DNA of 43,284 bases from Bacteroidota bacterium (GTDB taxonomy: Bacteria; Bacteroidota; Bacteroidia; AKYH767-A; OLB10), in the NCBI GenBank assembly GCA_018268195.1, contig JAFDWZ010000002.1, forward strand, positions 75,791-119,074. Direction: 5' to 3'. A program made the position numbers and the translations under genes. The notes beneath the pieces are model-generated. The model had not been told where the DNA came from. It saw nothing but the letters and a program-made list of their open reading frames with translations, and searched no databases. Shown piece by piece: positions 25,301 to 33,935 of the stretch; the first letter of the stretch is position 1, and each line of letters opens with the position of its first letter.

Positions 25301-26170
25301 ATGGCTTCAGGATTTTTTGCTTTGTTGGATGACATCGGTGCATTGATGGATGATGTGGCCCTGGCTACGAAAGTTGCTTCTCAGAAAACAGCAGGAATTT
25401 TGGGTGATGACCTTGCTGTAAATGCGGAAAAATCTACAGGATTTGTTTCTTCAAGAGAACTGCCCGTGTTGTGGGAAATAACCAAAGGCTCCTTTCTGAA
25501 TAAAGTTATCATCATCCCAATCGTATTTTTATTGAATGTTTATTTGCCTGTTGCCATTACAATTATTCTGATGGTTGGAGGAACCTATCTGGCTTATGAA
25601 GGGGTAGAAAAAATTGTAGAGTATCTTTTTCACAGAAACCACAAGAAACAAAACGAAGTTGTTTTGGAGTCGGTAGAAAAATCAGCTGATGATGAGAAAA
25701 AGAAAATTAAGGATGCCATCAGAACCGATTTTATTTTGTCGCTTGAAATTGTAATTATAGCTTTAAGTACAGTTCTCAATCAGGAGTTATGGCTGCGCAT
25801 AGTCACAGTTGGAGCAGTTGCTATCATTGCCACAGTTGGTGTTTATGGTGTTGTGGCATTAATAGTGCGTATGGATGATGCAGGACTTAAACTTATCAGG
25901 CGCACTGATGGTAAAGGTTTTTCAGGAGCGTTAGGTCGCCTTTTAGTAAATGCATTGCCTGTGGTTGTTAAAATGTTGAGTGTAATTGGAACCATAGCAT
26001 TACTGATGGTAGCCGGAGGGTTATTTCTGCATAATGTGGATTATATCCATCACCTATTTATAAATTTACCTGAAGTGGTTGCCAGTATGATAATTGGTGT
26101 TGTAGTTGGAGTGGCTACACTTTTTATTGTCCTTTCAGCAAAGAGAATGATAAAGGTGATTAAAGGTTGA
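25301..26170 (+). CDS. DUF808 family inner-membrane protein (YedI-like)
   Basis: 289 aa from ATG 25301, giving MASGFFALLDDIGALMDDVA, the family's constant start. Other family blocks are KTAGILGDDLAVNAEK and RELPVLWEITKGSFLNKVII, followed by paired hydrophobic segments from about residue 75 and a KKIKDAIRTDF linker. Five or six membrane helices in all. Homologues include E. coli YedI; no biochemical role is established that I know of. It has a good promoter directly upstream. The 297-base gap to the TerC gene follows. Confidence 0.9.
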   Translation: MASGFFALLDDIGALMDDVALATKVASQKTAGILGDDLAVNAEKSTGFVSSRELPVLWEITKGSFLNKVIIIPIVFLLNVYLPVAITIILMVGGTYLAYEGVEKIVEYLFHRNHKKQNEVVLESVEKSADDEKKKIKDAIRTDFILSLEIVIIALSTVLNQELWLRIVTVGAVAIIATVGVYGVVALIVRMDDAGLKLIRRTDGKGFSGALGRLLVNALPVVVKMLSVIGTIALLMVAGGLFLHNVDYIHHLFINLPEVVASMIIGVVVGVATLFIVLSAKRMIKVIKG

Positions 26171-26467
26171 TGCCTCAAATGCACCGTACAAAACAATACC
26201 ATTCAAATTTGCTTTCGGGGCAATAGACTCCCTGAAAAGAGTCAGGAAAGGAAGGAATACACAATCAAGGTGTTGCCTTGTAAATATTATTAACGTTTAA
26301 AGAAAAGGTATCAGTAAAATGTTGATTTTTGCTTCCGCTGAATAAAGAAATTGAAGAGTTAAAAAACATATTCTTGATTTTAAAAGGCAATGACACTTAC
26401 AGAATGCTGAAAAAACATTTAATTTTTAGGTAAACGACATTAAGACTAAACAACACATTATTACTGA
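26171..26467 (+). other. 297-base gap before the TerC gene: hairpins, no gene
   Basis: No convincing reading frame on either strand. Two possible competing hairpins are at 26226-26246 (GACTC pairing with GAGTC, or CCTGA with TCAGG), and a third at 26266-26280 (CAAGG, TGTTG, CCTTG). None is followed by a T run, so they are not plain terminators. TerC genes elsewhere can carry a manganese riboswitch (yybP-ykoY), but its GGGGAGUA-type core is not present here. The stretch from 26290 to 26467 is AT-rich and holds no clean TAnnTTTG box. Confidence 0.35.
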
Positions 26468-27430
26468 ATGATTCTTTGGATAGTATTTATTGCCATCATT
26501 ATTGTAGCCTTAGCATTAGATTTAGGAATTTTTAATCGTTCGCCTCACGTAATAAAAACTAAAGAAGCTGCTATTTGGACTGGCGTATGGGTTGCTGTAG
26601 CTGCATTATTTTCAGGTGTTATATATCTTGCATTTAAAAATAGCTGGATTAATAATCCTACCAATCTGACCCCTATAAATGCTGTTATTAAATATATTAC
26701 AGGGTATTTGATTGAACTATCTTTAAGTGTGGACAACATTTTTCTCATAGCTTTAATCTTTTCTTCTTTTGCTATTCCTAAAAAGTATCAGCATGAAGTA
26801 TTGTTTTATGGAGTATTGGGTGCCATAGTTTTCAGAGCAATCATGATAGTTTTTGGTGTGGCACTTATCAATAAATTCAGTTGGATAATTTATGTATTCG
26901 GAGCGTTCCTGATATTTACTGCTATCAAAATGCTCATCAGCCATGACAAACCTAAGAACCCTAAAAAATCCAAATTGTATAAATGGATTAAAAAGGTATA
27001 TCCGGTTTCTAACACGCTGTACGATGATCATTTTTTTGTGAAGAAGGGGAAGATTAGGTTTGCCACTCCGCTTTTTGTAGCTCTGATAATTATTGAACTT
27101 ACTGATATTTTATTTGCTTTAGACAGTATCCCGGCTATTTTTGCTATCACGGCTGATCCATTTATTATTTTCAGCTCGAATATTCTCGCTGTAATGGGAT
27201 TGCGTTCAATGTTTTTTCTGATAGTTGGAATGTTGGATAAGTTTACCTATATTAGTTATAGCCTGATTGTTATTCTTGCATTTGTGGGCGCAAAGATGCT
27301 GCTTACCCATCATGTAGATATTCCTGATTGGCTATCGTTAGGAGTTATTGTACTGGCGTTGGCAAGTGGTATGATTGCTTCAAAAACATTAAAGAGAGAG
27401 GTAAAAATAATTAGTGCTGACGAACCGTAG
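26468..27430 (+). CDS. TerC/Alx family membrane protein, likely metal (Mn) exporter
   Basis: 320 aa with about nine membrane helices. Conserved acidic membrane motifs are ALDLGIFNR (15-23), SLSVDNIFLIALIF (85-98) and ELTDILFALDSIPA (210-223), the family hallmark residues thought to bind metal. A lysine-rich loop at about 160-178 separates two halves. Alx-type members export manganese, while others help load metal into secreted enzymes; the layout here (N-terminal FNRSPHVIKTKEAAIWTGVW) is the Alx kind. It stands as its own unit with a possible hairpin terminator 28 bases after the stop. Confidence 0.92.
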   Translation: MILWIVFIAIIIVALALDLGIFNRSPHVIKTKEAAIWTGVWVAVAALFSGVIYLAFKNSWINNPTNLTPINAVIKYITGYLIELSLSVDNIFLIALIFSSFAIPKKYQHEVLFYGVLGAIVFRAIMIVFGVALINKFSWIIYVFGAFLIFTAIKMLISHDKPKNPKKSKLYKWIKKVYPVSNTLYDDHFFVKKGKIRFATPLFVALIIIELTDILFALDSIPAIFAITADPFIIFSSNILAVMGLRSMFFLIVGMLDKFTYISYSLIVILAFVGAKMLLTHHVDIPDWLSLGVIVLALASGMIASKTLKREVKIISADEP

Positions 27431-27457
27431 TGCAGCTATATAATAGAATACACAATG

Positions 27458-27478
27458 TCGGAATTAATTTCCGATTTT
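27458..27478 (+). terminator. Weak candidate terminator after TerC
   Basis: TCGGAA, five loop bases, TTCCGA (27458-27474), then TTTT. The stem is short and the T run is only four, so this is tentative. It lies 27 bases after the TerC stop and before the TMEM175 gene. It could instead be an operator for the latter. Confidence 0.35.
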
Positions 27479-27512
27479 ATATAAACAGAAACAGAATTAA
27501 ATTACAGAATAA

Positions 27513-28088
27513 ATGAAAATAGGACGATTAGAAGCATTTAGTGATGGAGTTATTGCCATCATAATTACCATCATGGTATTGGAATTAAAAGTACCTGAAG
27601 GTTCAGATTTTGAGAGCCTGAAACCGTTGCTACCCAAGTTTATTTCATACATACTGAGTTTTCTTTATGTAGCCATTTACTGGAATAATCATCACCATCT
27701 TTGCCAGGCTATCGAAAAGGTGAATGGGAAAATACTCTGGGCTAATATGGGATTGTTATTTGCTATGTCAATGGTGCCGCTCACTACAGCATGGATGGGA
27801 GAGAACCATTTTGATAAAAACCCTACGATGTTGTATGGCGTGAACTTGCTACTTTGTGCTATAGCTTTTTTTATTCTTGAATATACGGCTATTAGTCACG
27901 AAGGTAAAACATCAAAAATTGGACAAGCACTTAGCAATACAACTAAAGAAAATCTATCATGGATATTGTATGTTGTAGGAATAGTATTAACGTTCTATTT
28001 GCCCAAAATAAGTTTGGTGTGCTATTTTGTTGTAGCCATCATCTGGTTGGTTCCTGATAAAAGAATTGAAAAGCAGTTAGGACAATAA
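27513..28088 (+). CDS. TMEM175 family potassium-channel-like protein (DUF1211)
   Basis: 191 aa with six membrane helices in one 6-TM unit, as in bacterial TMEM175 proteins that assemble as tetramers. The family signature R-x-x-x-F-S-D-G-V is exact: GRLEAFSDGVIAIIIT with FSDG at 9-12. The next helix contains FISYILSFLYVAIYWNNHHHL, another family block. By family, an organic-selective K+ leak channel lacking the P-loop of ordinary channels. Upstream is the palindrome described after TerC; downstream a 123-base AT-rich gap separates it from a convergent gene. Confidence 0.93.
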   Translation: MKIGRLEAFSDGVIAIIITIMVLELKVPEGSDFESLKPLLPKFISYILSFLYVAIYWNNHHHLCQAIEKVNGKILWANMGLLFAMSMVPLTTAWMGENHFDKNPTMLYGVNLLLCAIAFFILEYTAISHEGKTSKIGQALSNTTKENLSWILYVVGIVLTFYLPKISLVCYFVVAIIWLVPDKRIEKQLGQ

Positions 28089-28168
28089 TTTTAATTTTAT
28101 TAACTAATAGCAGTTTTAAATCAGTGATTTTGAAAGATTGAATAACGATTATTATTAATCAGGAAAAT

Positions 28169-28186
28169 TTAATTGACTTCAATTAA
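28169..28186. repeat. AT-rich inverted repeat between convergent genes
   Basis: TTAATTGA, CT, TCAATTAA: eight-base arms with a two-base centre, in the gap between the TMEM175 gene (ends 28088) and the lipoprotein gene (ends 28212). A two-base loop is too tight for a simple RNA hairpin, so if functional it is more likely a protein site or a cruciform; chance in AT-rich DNA is possible. Confidence 0.3.
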
Positions 28187-28211
28187 TATATTCCTTTCTC
28201 AACATGTCGAA

Positions 28212-29696
28212 TCAATTTTTCTCATAAGCTCCTAAATCGGGAGCGGAGCCCTGCGGACGTACATTACCATCCAAATCAAAATTCAACTGTGGGAAATTAA
28301 GTAGGGAAGCATCACCTGCATCTATACAAGGAGATGTGTCTTTCAAATGATAGTCGTAATTATATACATCCTTAAATTCAGGGTTTATATTTTTTAAGAT
28401 GTTGTAAAATCCCGGTATTACGCTAATAGGAGTGACTTTCTCATCAACCTTTAGCAGGCAATAGCGAAATGCATAGCTGTCTGCAGTGCTGTCAACAAGG
28501 TCTTTCTGTATTTCATTATCTATATTGCCGTAAATAATGCAATTGTCAGTTTCTATGTTCAGCGGTATATGGGTATTACCATTCGTTGTCGGAATAAAAT
28601 CATTCATAAAAAATGCAGGCGTACTTCGTTGTGAATAACGCCAATAGTTTGCAAAGGTGTTTTGTTTTAATGTATAATTTCCGCCTTGTGTAAATGCAGC
28701 ACAATAGCTTTTGCAATCACTTATCAGTGTGTTGTACATTGAAATATTAAAACTTCGGGCAAGCAACCCTACAGACATGTTACGAATAATGGTATTGCTT
28801 AAAGTAAGTTGAGTAGGTGCATCACCAATCACACCATCCAGTGTTACATCTTCTGCCTGCACTCCGAAAAAAGCATTCTTAATAATTGCATGGTCAATAA
28901 CATTTACGCCACCTTCATTTATCCATATTCTGTCCCATTGATTGGGCACTTCTAAGTAACCACTTTCAAGTCGTGTGCCACCAAATTCTACCGGGTGCTC
29001 TTTGGAGCCTTCAACATATAGATTACCGTAACGGTAAATCCACAGACCGGAGTTATTATAAAAGTAAATTTTGGTTCCTTCTTTTATGCGCAGTGTAATA
29101 CAACTGTCAACCACGGCATAGCCATAAACCACATAAGGCATCAGGCTATCCCATTCAACCACCGTACCGCAAGGTTCGCCATCGCCAATGATGGAGTAGG
29201 GTAGTCCGCTACCGTCTGAAAAAGTGATTGCATATTTCGGTGTGATGAAGTGAGCGTTTTTGCCGTAGGCAACCAAATCAACATCCTGTATATTGCCATT
29301 CGTTTCAAAAACGATAGAGTCTGTTACGAGGTAAGGAGTAAGGTTGCTGTTAGGGTCAATAGTAACTTCTATAAAAATCCACAGGCTATCTTTCGCTCTT
29401 ATTTCAATGTCTTTAAATTCATTTCCGGCATGTCCATCCACATTCATTCGGAATGAGGATGAAGAGCCTCCGGCAAGTTTGATGCTCGAAATATTTATAG
29501 GACGGTTGTGATTGTTATAAACAAGTAAGTATTGTGTTGTACTGCCAATACTGGCAAATACCGTATCAAACATTATGGTGTCATCAGAGAAAGTAAGTTT
29601 GGCTGACGAGTCAGTAAGCAGATTGTCTTTGCGGCACGAAACGGATACGGATAAAAACAGTATCAACAGCAGTCCTAATAATTTCCTAATGGTCAT
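28212..29696 (-). CDS. Outer-surface lipoprotein with right-handed beta-helix
   Basis: 494 aa. The signal peptide ends in the lipobox SVSC with lipid-modified Cys21 and a following RKDN. Residues about 30-150 form a beta-sandwich-like region (FDTVFASIGSTTQYLLVYNNHN), and about 200-470 show repeated short strands with asparagine turns (LTLSNTIIRNMSVGLLARSF, NIEIDNCIIYGN type), the look of a parallel beta-helix as in polysaccharide-active or adhesive proteins. The C-terminus ends with SAPDLGAYEKN, a common ending of that group. Substrate unknown. A -7 box 4 bases before the ATG suggests near-leaderless transcription. Confidence 0.8.
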   Translation of the reverse strand: MTIRKLLGLLLILFLSVSVSCRKDNLLTDSSAKLTFSDDTIMFDTVFASIGSTTQYLLVYNNHNRPINISSIKLAGGSSSSFRMNVDGHAGNEFKDIEIRAKDSLWIFIEVTIDPNSNLTPYLVTDSIVFETNGNIQDVDLVAYGKNAHFITPKYAITFSDGSGLPYSIIGDGEPCGTVVEWDSLMPYVVYGYAVVDSCITLRIKEGTKIYFYNNSGLWIYRYGNLYVEGSKEHPVEFGGTRLESGYLEVPNQWDRIWINEGGVNVIDHAIIKNAFFGVQAEDVTLDGVIGDAPTQLTLSNTIIRNMSVGLLARSFNISMYNTLISDCKSYCAAFTQGGNYTLKQNTFANYWRYSQRSTPAFFMNDFIPTTNGNTHIPLNIETDNCIIYGNIDNEIQKDLVDSTADSYAFRYCLLKVDEKVTPISVIPGFYNILKNINPEFKDVYNYDYHLKDTSPCIDAGDASLLNFPQLNFDLDGNVRPQGSAPDLGAYEKN

Positions 29697-29700
29697 GCAA

Positions 29701-29708
29701 CAAAAGTA
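29701..29708 (-). promoter_or_regulatory. Candidate -7 box giving a near-leaderless mRNA (beta-helix lipoprotein)
   Basis: Minus-strand TACTTTTG, exact TAnnTTTG, ending 4 bases before ATG 29696. Transcription would begin at about the ATG. No -33 TTG is visible. Confidence 0.45.
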
Positions 29709-29760
29709 ACAGTAAGAGTTTAAACGAAAAATAACTTTTTATATTGAATGGATAAAAATA

Positions 29761-29793
29761 AAAAAACCGTCTTCAACAGAAGACGGTTTTTTT
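29761..29793 (-). terminator. Rho-independent terminator of rpsA
   Basis: CCGTCTTC (29767-29774), four-base loop, GAAGACGG (29779-29786), a perfect 8-bp stem flanked by A and T runs of six or seven, so on either strand the stem is followed by T's. It begins 17 bases after the rpsA stop codon. It is the strongest terminator in the window. Confidence 0.9.
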
Positions 29794-29809
29794 AAATTGT
29801 TCAACTTCA

Positions 29810-31630
29810 TTAATTGGATTCCTGATCATTTTTCTTCTCAGAGTTAATCATTTCATCTTTAAGAGCTGAAAGCACACTCAGGTCGCCCAGTGTGGTTTTC
29901 TCCTGCGAATCTTTGATTTTTTTCACATTACGTGAAGCTTCGTTCTCATCACGTGAACGATCATTTTCGCGTGACTGTTTTTCAGAAGCTTTTGCTTCTT
30001 CAAACAAACGAGTGTGAGATACTACGAGTTTCTTATTCTCTTTGTTGAATTCGATTACTTTGAAATCAAGTGTTTCGTCAGCTTTTGCCGGTGCTCCGTT
30101 TTCTTTCATCAGATGACGATAAGGAGCAAAACCTTCAACACCATAAGTTGTGAAGTTAATTACAGCACCTTTATCGGTAACTTTACCTACTACACCCTGA
30201 TGTACAGAATCAACTTTGAAGATAGTTTCATAGGCATCCCATGGGTTATCTTCTAATTGTTTGTGTCCTAAACTCAATCTGCGATGTTCGGTATCAACTT
30301 CAAGAACTACTACTTCAATATTTTCTCCAACTTTGGTAAACTCAGCAGGATGTTTGATTTTTTTAGACCAGCTCAGGTCAGAAATGTGTATCAAGCCATC
30401 AATTCCTTCTTCCAGTTCTACAAACACACCGAAGTTGGTAAGGCTTCTAACCTTAGCTGTATGCTTAGAGCCAACAGGATATTTATCCATGATGTTAACC
30501 CATGGGTCAGGCATCAATTGTTTAAGTCCTAATGACATTTTACGCTCTTCGCGGTCGAGGGTGAGTATCATAGATTCAATTTCATCACCCACTTTCATAA
30601 AGTCTTGTGGGCTGCGCAGATGCTGTGACCATGACATTTCTGATACGTGAATCAGGCCTTCTACACCGGGGATTATTTCTACAAATGCACCATAGTCAGT
30701 AAGAACAACTACTTTGCCTTTTACTTTATCGCCAACTTTGAGATTTGCATCGAGTGCTTCCCATGGTTGAGGTGTAAGTTGTTTTAATCCTAAAGCAATA
30801 CGTTTTTTGTCTTCATCAAAATCGAGAATAACCACGTTGATTTTGTCATCCAGTTTAAGAACTTCTTCCGGATGGTTGATTCTTCCCCATGAAATATCGG
30901 TAATATGCAGCAATCCGTCCACACCTCCAAGGTCCATAAACACTCCATAAGAAGTGATGTTCTTAACAGTACCTTCAAGTACCTGACCTTTTTCCAGTTT
31001 CGACATGATTTCAGACTTCTGGCTTTCTAGTTCTTCCTCAATAAGTACTTTGTGTGATACGACTACGTTTTTAAATTCAGCATTAATCTTAACCACTTTA
31101 AATTCCATCGTTTTGCCTACAAACACATCGTAGTCGCGGATAGGTTTCACATCAATTTGCGAACCCGGTAAGAATGCTTCAATACCGAATACATCTACAA
31201 TCAATCCTCCTTTGGTACGGCATTTTACATAACCCTGAATAATTTCATCACCTTCAAGGGCTTTGTTCACACGCTCCCATGATTGCAGTGCGCGTGCTTT
31301 TTTATGCGACAGAATTAACTGCCCGTTTTTGTCTTCACGAGTTTCTACATATACTTCCACCTGATCGCCTAATTTAAGGTCAGGCATGTGGCGGAATTCA
31401 TTTAATGGCACCATACCATCAGATTTAAATCCAATGTTGATGACAACTTCTTTATCGGTCATTCCGATAACTGTTCCCATTTTCACTTCATGTTCAGTCA
31501 GCGTATTCAACGTCTGATCGTACATGGCTTCCATGCGTTCACGGTCTTCGGTTTTGTAAATGTCGGTTGATTTACCGGTGTTATCCCAATCAAAATCTGC
31601 TGATGGGGCAATGTGTTTTACTTCACTCAT
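29810..31630 (-). CDS. rpsA: 30S ribosomal protein S1
   Basis: 606 aa with six S1 (OB-fold) repeats, roughly at 50-118, 135-200, 215-288, 303-376, 388-464 and 477-548; repeats show GTVKNITSYGVFMDLGGVDG, DYGAFVEIIPGVEGLIHVSE and NFGVFVELEEGIDGLIHISD. It binds mRNA at the ribosome and helps start translation, which may matter more in a phylum where few genes have a Shine-Dalgarno site. The C-terminal 50 residues are charged (SRENDRSRDENEASRNVKK). The gene has a full -33/-7 promoter and a strong terminator, so it is a single-gene unit. Confidence 0.97.
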   Translation of the reverse strand: MSEVKHIAPSADFDWDNTGKSTDIYKTEDRERMEAMYDQTLNTLTEHEVKMGTVIGMTDKEVVINIGFKSDGMVPLNEFRHMPDLKLGDQVEVYVETREDKNGQLILSHKKARALQSWERVNKALEGDEIIQGYVKCRTKGGLIVDVFGIEAFLPGSQIDVKPIRDYDVFVGKTMEFKVVKINAEFKNVVVSHKVLIEEELESQKSEIMSKLEKGQVLEGTVKNITSYGVFMDLGGVDGLLHITDISWGRINHPEEVLKLDDKINVVILDFDEDKKRIALGLKQLTPQPWEALDANLKVGDKVKGKVVVLTDYGAFVEIIPGVEGLIHVSEMSWSQHLRSPQDFMKVGDEIESMILTLDREERKMSLGLKQLMPDPWVNIMDKYPVGSKHTAKVRSLTNFGVFVELEEGIDGLIHISDLSWSKKIKHPAEFTKVGENIEVVVLEVDTEHRRLSLGHKQLEDNPWDAYETIFKVDSVHQGVVGKVTDKGAVINFTTYGVEGFAPYRHLMKENGAPAKADETLDFKVIEFNKENKKLVVSHTRLFEEAKASEKQSRENDRSRDENEASRNVKKIKDSQEKTTLGDLSVLSALKDEMINSEKKNDQESN

Positions 31631-31711
31631 TTAATTTGTTTGTTTTTGAATTTTGAATTGTTAGACTTTATATTGATTTTTAATAATTTCTATAACCCCT
31701 GAAAAGGGCTG

Positions 31712-31740
31712 CAAAGATAATAAAAAGCATTCATTATCAA
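31712..31740 (-). promoter_or_regulatory. Bacteroidota-type promoter of rpsA
   Basis: On the minus strand, TTG (31740-31738), 18 bases of spacer, TATCTTTG (31719-31712). Both boxes and spacing match the phylum's primary-sigma promoter, leaving a leader of roughly 75 bases before ATG 31630, room for translational control. Confidence 0.65.
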
Positions 31741-31846
31741 AATACTTACGGGTTTTTTGTATTGACAAAGTCAATCGCTGAAGGGAACTAGTTGCAATGT
31801 TTGAAATAGACCCTGAATTCAGTTTTTAATTCTCTGGAATACGTTG

Positions 31847-32857
31847 TTATTGAATGGGATAGTAAATGTCTGTTTCCCATTTTGATGTATTTTTTTCAAC
31901 AGTAGGGTCGGTAACATACACTTCAATAGGTGGCCCGCTAACAGTCAAATTGTTATCTTGTGCATACGCTTTTATTGCCAGATGTGTGGTAGTGGTATTT
32001 TCGTAAGGACCGAAATAGCGCGACATAATATATCGGCCTGATTTCAGCTCTGAAGAAATAAATTTCGAATTACTTTTTCCTGCCGAGGAAGTAGCTATGC
32101 AGGCATCAAATTCAAAAGTGTCGTTTTCGGCTTTGTAATAGATTGCAAAAGGAGCAATGCTCTTACTCACTTCCAGATTTTGTTTCTTTATTTCTTCTTG
32201 TATTTGACTATAACATTGCTCAATCTCTTTGCTTATGGAAGGTTTTGCAGCTATTGCATGCACAGACAGATAGGGTACCGATTCTTTTATCTCCACCAGG
32301 TCAATTGTGCTTTCCGGTGTTGCACTCAGCATCATTTGTTCAATATAATCTTTGATTGACTTCAGCCCGTTGTCGGTCATCTCTATCACTGCTTTTTTTG
32401 TCATTAGTGAAAAATATTTTAACACCGGATTCCATCCCATTTCACTAGTGAAATAGGTGGTGAGTTTGGTGCTGTCACCTGCCGGTTCTATCTTAAAGCC
32501 ATTGAGCCCTTTTCCTTTACCATCAAAGTTGAGTTCAACTTCAACCAGTTGTTCAGGGATACTTTTTGTAATAGTCAAGGTTCCGTTACCTACATTTTGA
32601 TTTGCTGAAGTCCACTGTAAGCGCGCACCTGTTCCCGAAGGAATATCGTTATAACTTATTTTCATAGTAGTGTCCAATTTCAGCCATGTATTCCATTTTT
32701 CCCATTGCTTCAATGTGTTCAGTTCGCGGAATATAACTTTAGGCGAAGCATTGATATATGTAGAGCGCTCAATATGATGAATATTGGAGATGAATAACGA
32801 CCCTATTCCCAGCAGAAGAATTAAAGTCAGCACTCCAAGAAAAACTTTTTTTAACAT
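31847..32857 (-). CDS. SRPBCC domain protein with C-terminal GyrI-like effector-binding domain
   Basis: 336 aa. One N-terminal membrane helix (about 4-24, VFLGVLTLILLLGIGSLFIS) anchors it. Residues 33-170 are a START/SRPBCC-like ligand fold (ERSTYINASPKVIFRELNTL, WEKWNTWLKLD), and about 186-336 a GyrI/AraC effector-binding fold (VEIKESVPYLSVHAIAA, SGRYIMSRYFGPYE, EVYVTDPT). Such pairs probably bind small hydrophobic molecules; the ligand is unknown. It follows the MoxR gene by 75 bases and ends 216 bases upstream of the rpsA start. Confidence 0.82.
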   Translation of the reverse strand: MLKKVFLGVLTLILLLGIGSLFISNIHHIERSTYINASPKVIFRELNTLKQWEKWNTWLKLDTTMKISYNDIPSGTGARLQWTSANQNVGNGTLTITKSIPEQLVEVELNFDGKGKGLNGFKIEPAGDSTKLTTYFTSEMGWNPVLKYFSLMTKKAVIEMTDNGLKSIKDYIEQMMLSATPESTIDLVEIKESVPYLSVHAIAAKPSISKEIEQCYSQIQEEIKKQNLEVSKSIAPFAIYYKAENDTFEFDACIATSSAGKSNSKFISSELKSGRYIMSRYFGPYENTTTTHLAIKAYAQDNNLTVSGPPIEVYVTDPTVEKNTSKWETDIYYPIQ

Positions 32858-32932
32858 GTTGTTTTATGTGTAATGAATAATAACTCTGTTTGAAAAGAGT
32901 AAAACTTTTATATTCGAATTATTCTGAAATTA

Positions 32933-33901
32933 TCAGAGCAACTCTGCAATGATTTTTTCAATAGGAACACTATCGGCCTCGGCTTTATAATTGCGCACTA
33001 AGCGATGGCGTAATATGGGAACAGCAACTGTTTTTACGTCTTCTATATCAGGTGAAAATTTTCCGTTGATGGCTGCATGACATTTAGCACCTATAACCAA
33101 AAACTGTGATGCTCGCGGGCCTGCTCCCCAGGCAATATAATCATTCACTACAGATGTTTTATTTGATGCTCCCGGTCGAGTTTTGGCGGTAAGGCCAACG
33201 GCATAATTCAACACATTATCAGGAACAGGAATTTTACGTATCAAATTCTGAAACGAAATAATTTCTTTTTCATCAAGCACTTTTTCTGCTGTTCCTGTTT
33301 TTTCACCGGTAGTATTTTTCACTACCATAACTTCTTCTTCAAAAGAGGGATAGTCGAGAAAAACGTTGAACATAAAACGGTCGAGCTGAGCTTCAGGCAG
33401 GGGGTAGGTACCTTCCTGTTCTATTGGATTCTGAGTTGCGAGTACAAAGAACGGGTTATCCAATGCATATCTTTTGCCTGAAACTGTTACCGAGCGTTCC
33501 TGCATGGCTTCCAGAAGTGCAGCCTGCGTTTTAGGAGGTGTACGGTTAATCTCATCTGCCAGAATAATATTTGCAAAAACAGGGCCTTTGATAAATTTAA
33601 ACTGTCGGTTTTCGTCTAAAATTTCAATACCCGTAATATCGCTGGGCATAAGGTCGGGAGTAAACTGTATGCGACTGAAGGATAGTCCCAGCACTTGCGA
33701 AATGGTATTCACCAAAAGTGTTTTGGCAAGACCCGGAACGCCAACAAGCAAACAGTGGCCTTTACTGAAAATTGATATCAGTACATCACGAACCACTTCA
33801 TCCTGACCTACAATAACCTTTCCTATTTCGTTACGAAGTTTTTTATAACTACTTACTAACTGTTGTACTGCTTCTACATCTGAAGAAAATCGTTGATCCA
33901 T
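32933..33901 (-). CDS. MoxR-family AAA+ ATPase
   Basis: 322 aa. Walker A GVPGLAKT (54-61), Walker B IILADEINR (112-120), sensor region LATQNPIEQEGTYPLPEAQLDRF, and a C-terminal lid. MoxR ATPases act as chaperones for metal- or complex-assembly and are usually followed by DUF58 and von Willebrand-factor genes; neither is here. Instead it is the last gene of a run of parvulin-type folding factors, 34 bases after the SurA-like gene, which points to a role in envelope protein maturation. Complete, all key motifs present. Confidence 0.92.
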   Translation of the reverse strand: MDQRFSSDVEAVQQLVSSYKKLRNEIGKVIVGQDEVVRDVLISIFSKGHCLLVGVPGLAKTLLVNTISQVLGLSFSRIQFTPDLMPSDITGIEILDENRQFKFIKGPVFANIILADEINRTPPKTQAALLEAMQERSVTVSGKRYALDNPFFVLATQNPIEQEGTYPLPEAQLDRFMFNVFLDYPSFEEEVMVVKNTTGEKTGTAEKVLDEKEIISFQNLIRKIPVPDNVLNYAVGLTAKTRPGASNKTSVVNDYIAWGAGPRASQFLVIGAKCHAAINGKFSPDIEDVKTVAVPILRHRLVRNYKAEADSVPIEKIIAELL

Positions 33902-33935
33902 AATTCCTGATTACTTTATCTGTTTTTCAAATTGA

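Noticed and set aside
26171..26467. yybP-ykoY manganese riboswitch before TerC
   Set aside because: The conserved core of that riboswitch is not found; only simple hairpins are present.
32884..32900. ACTC...GAGT hairpin after MoxR as a terminator
   Set aside because: Four-base stem and no following T run in the right direction.
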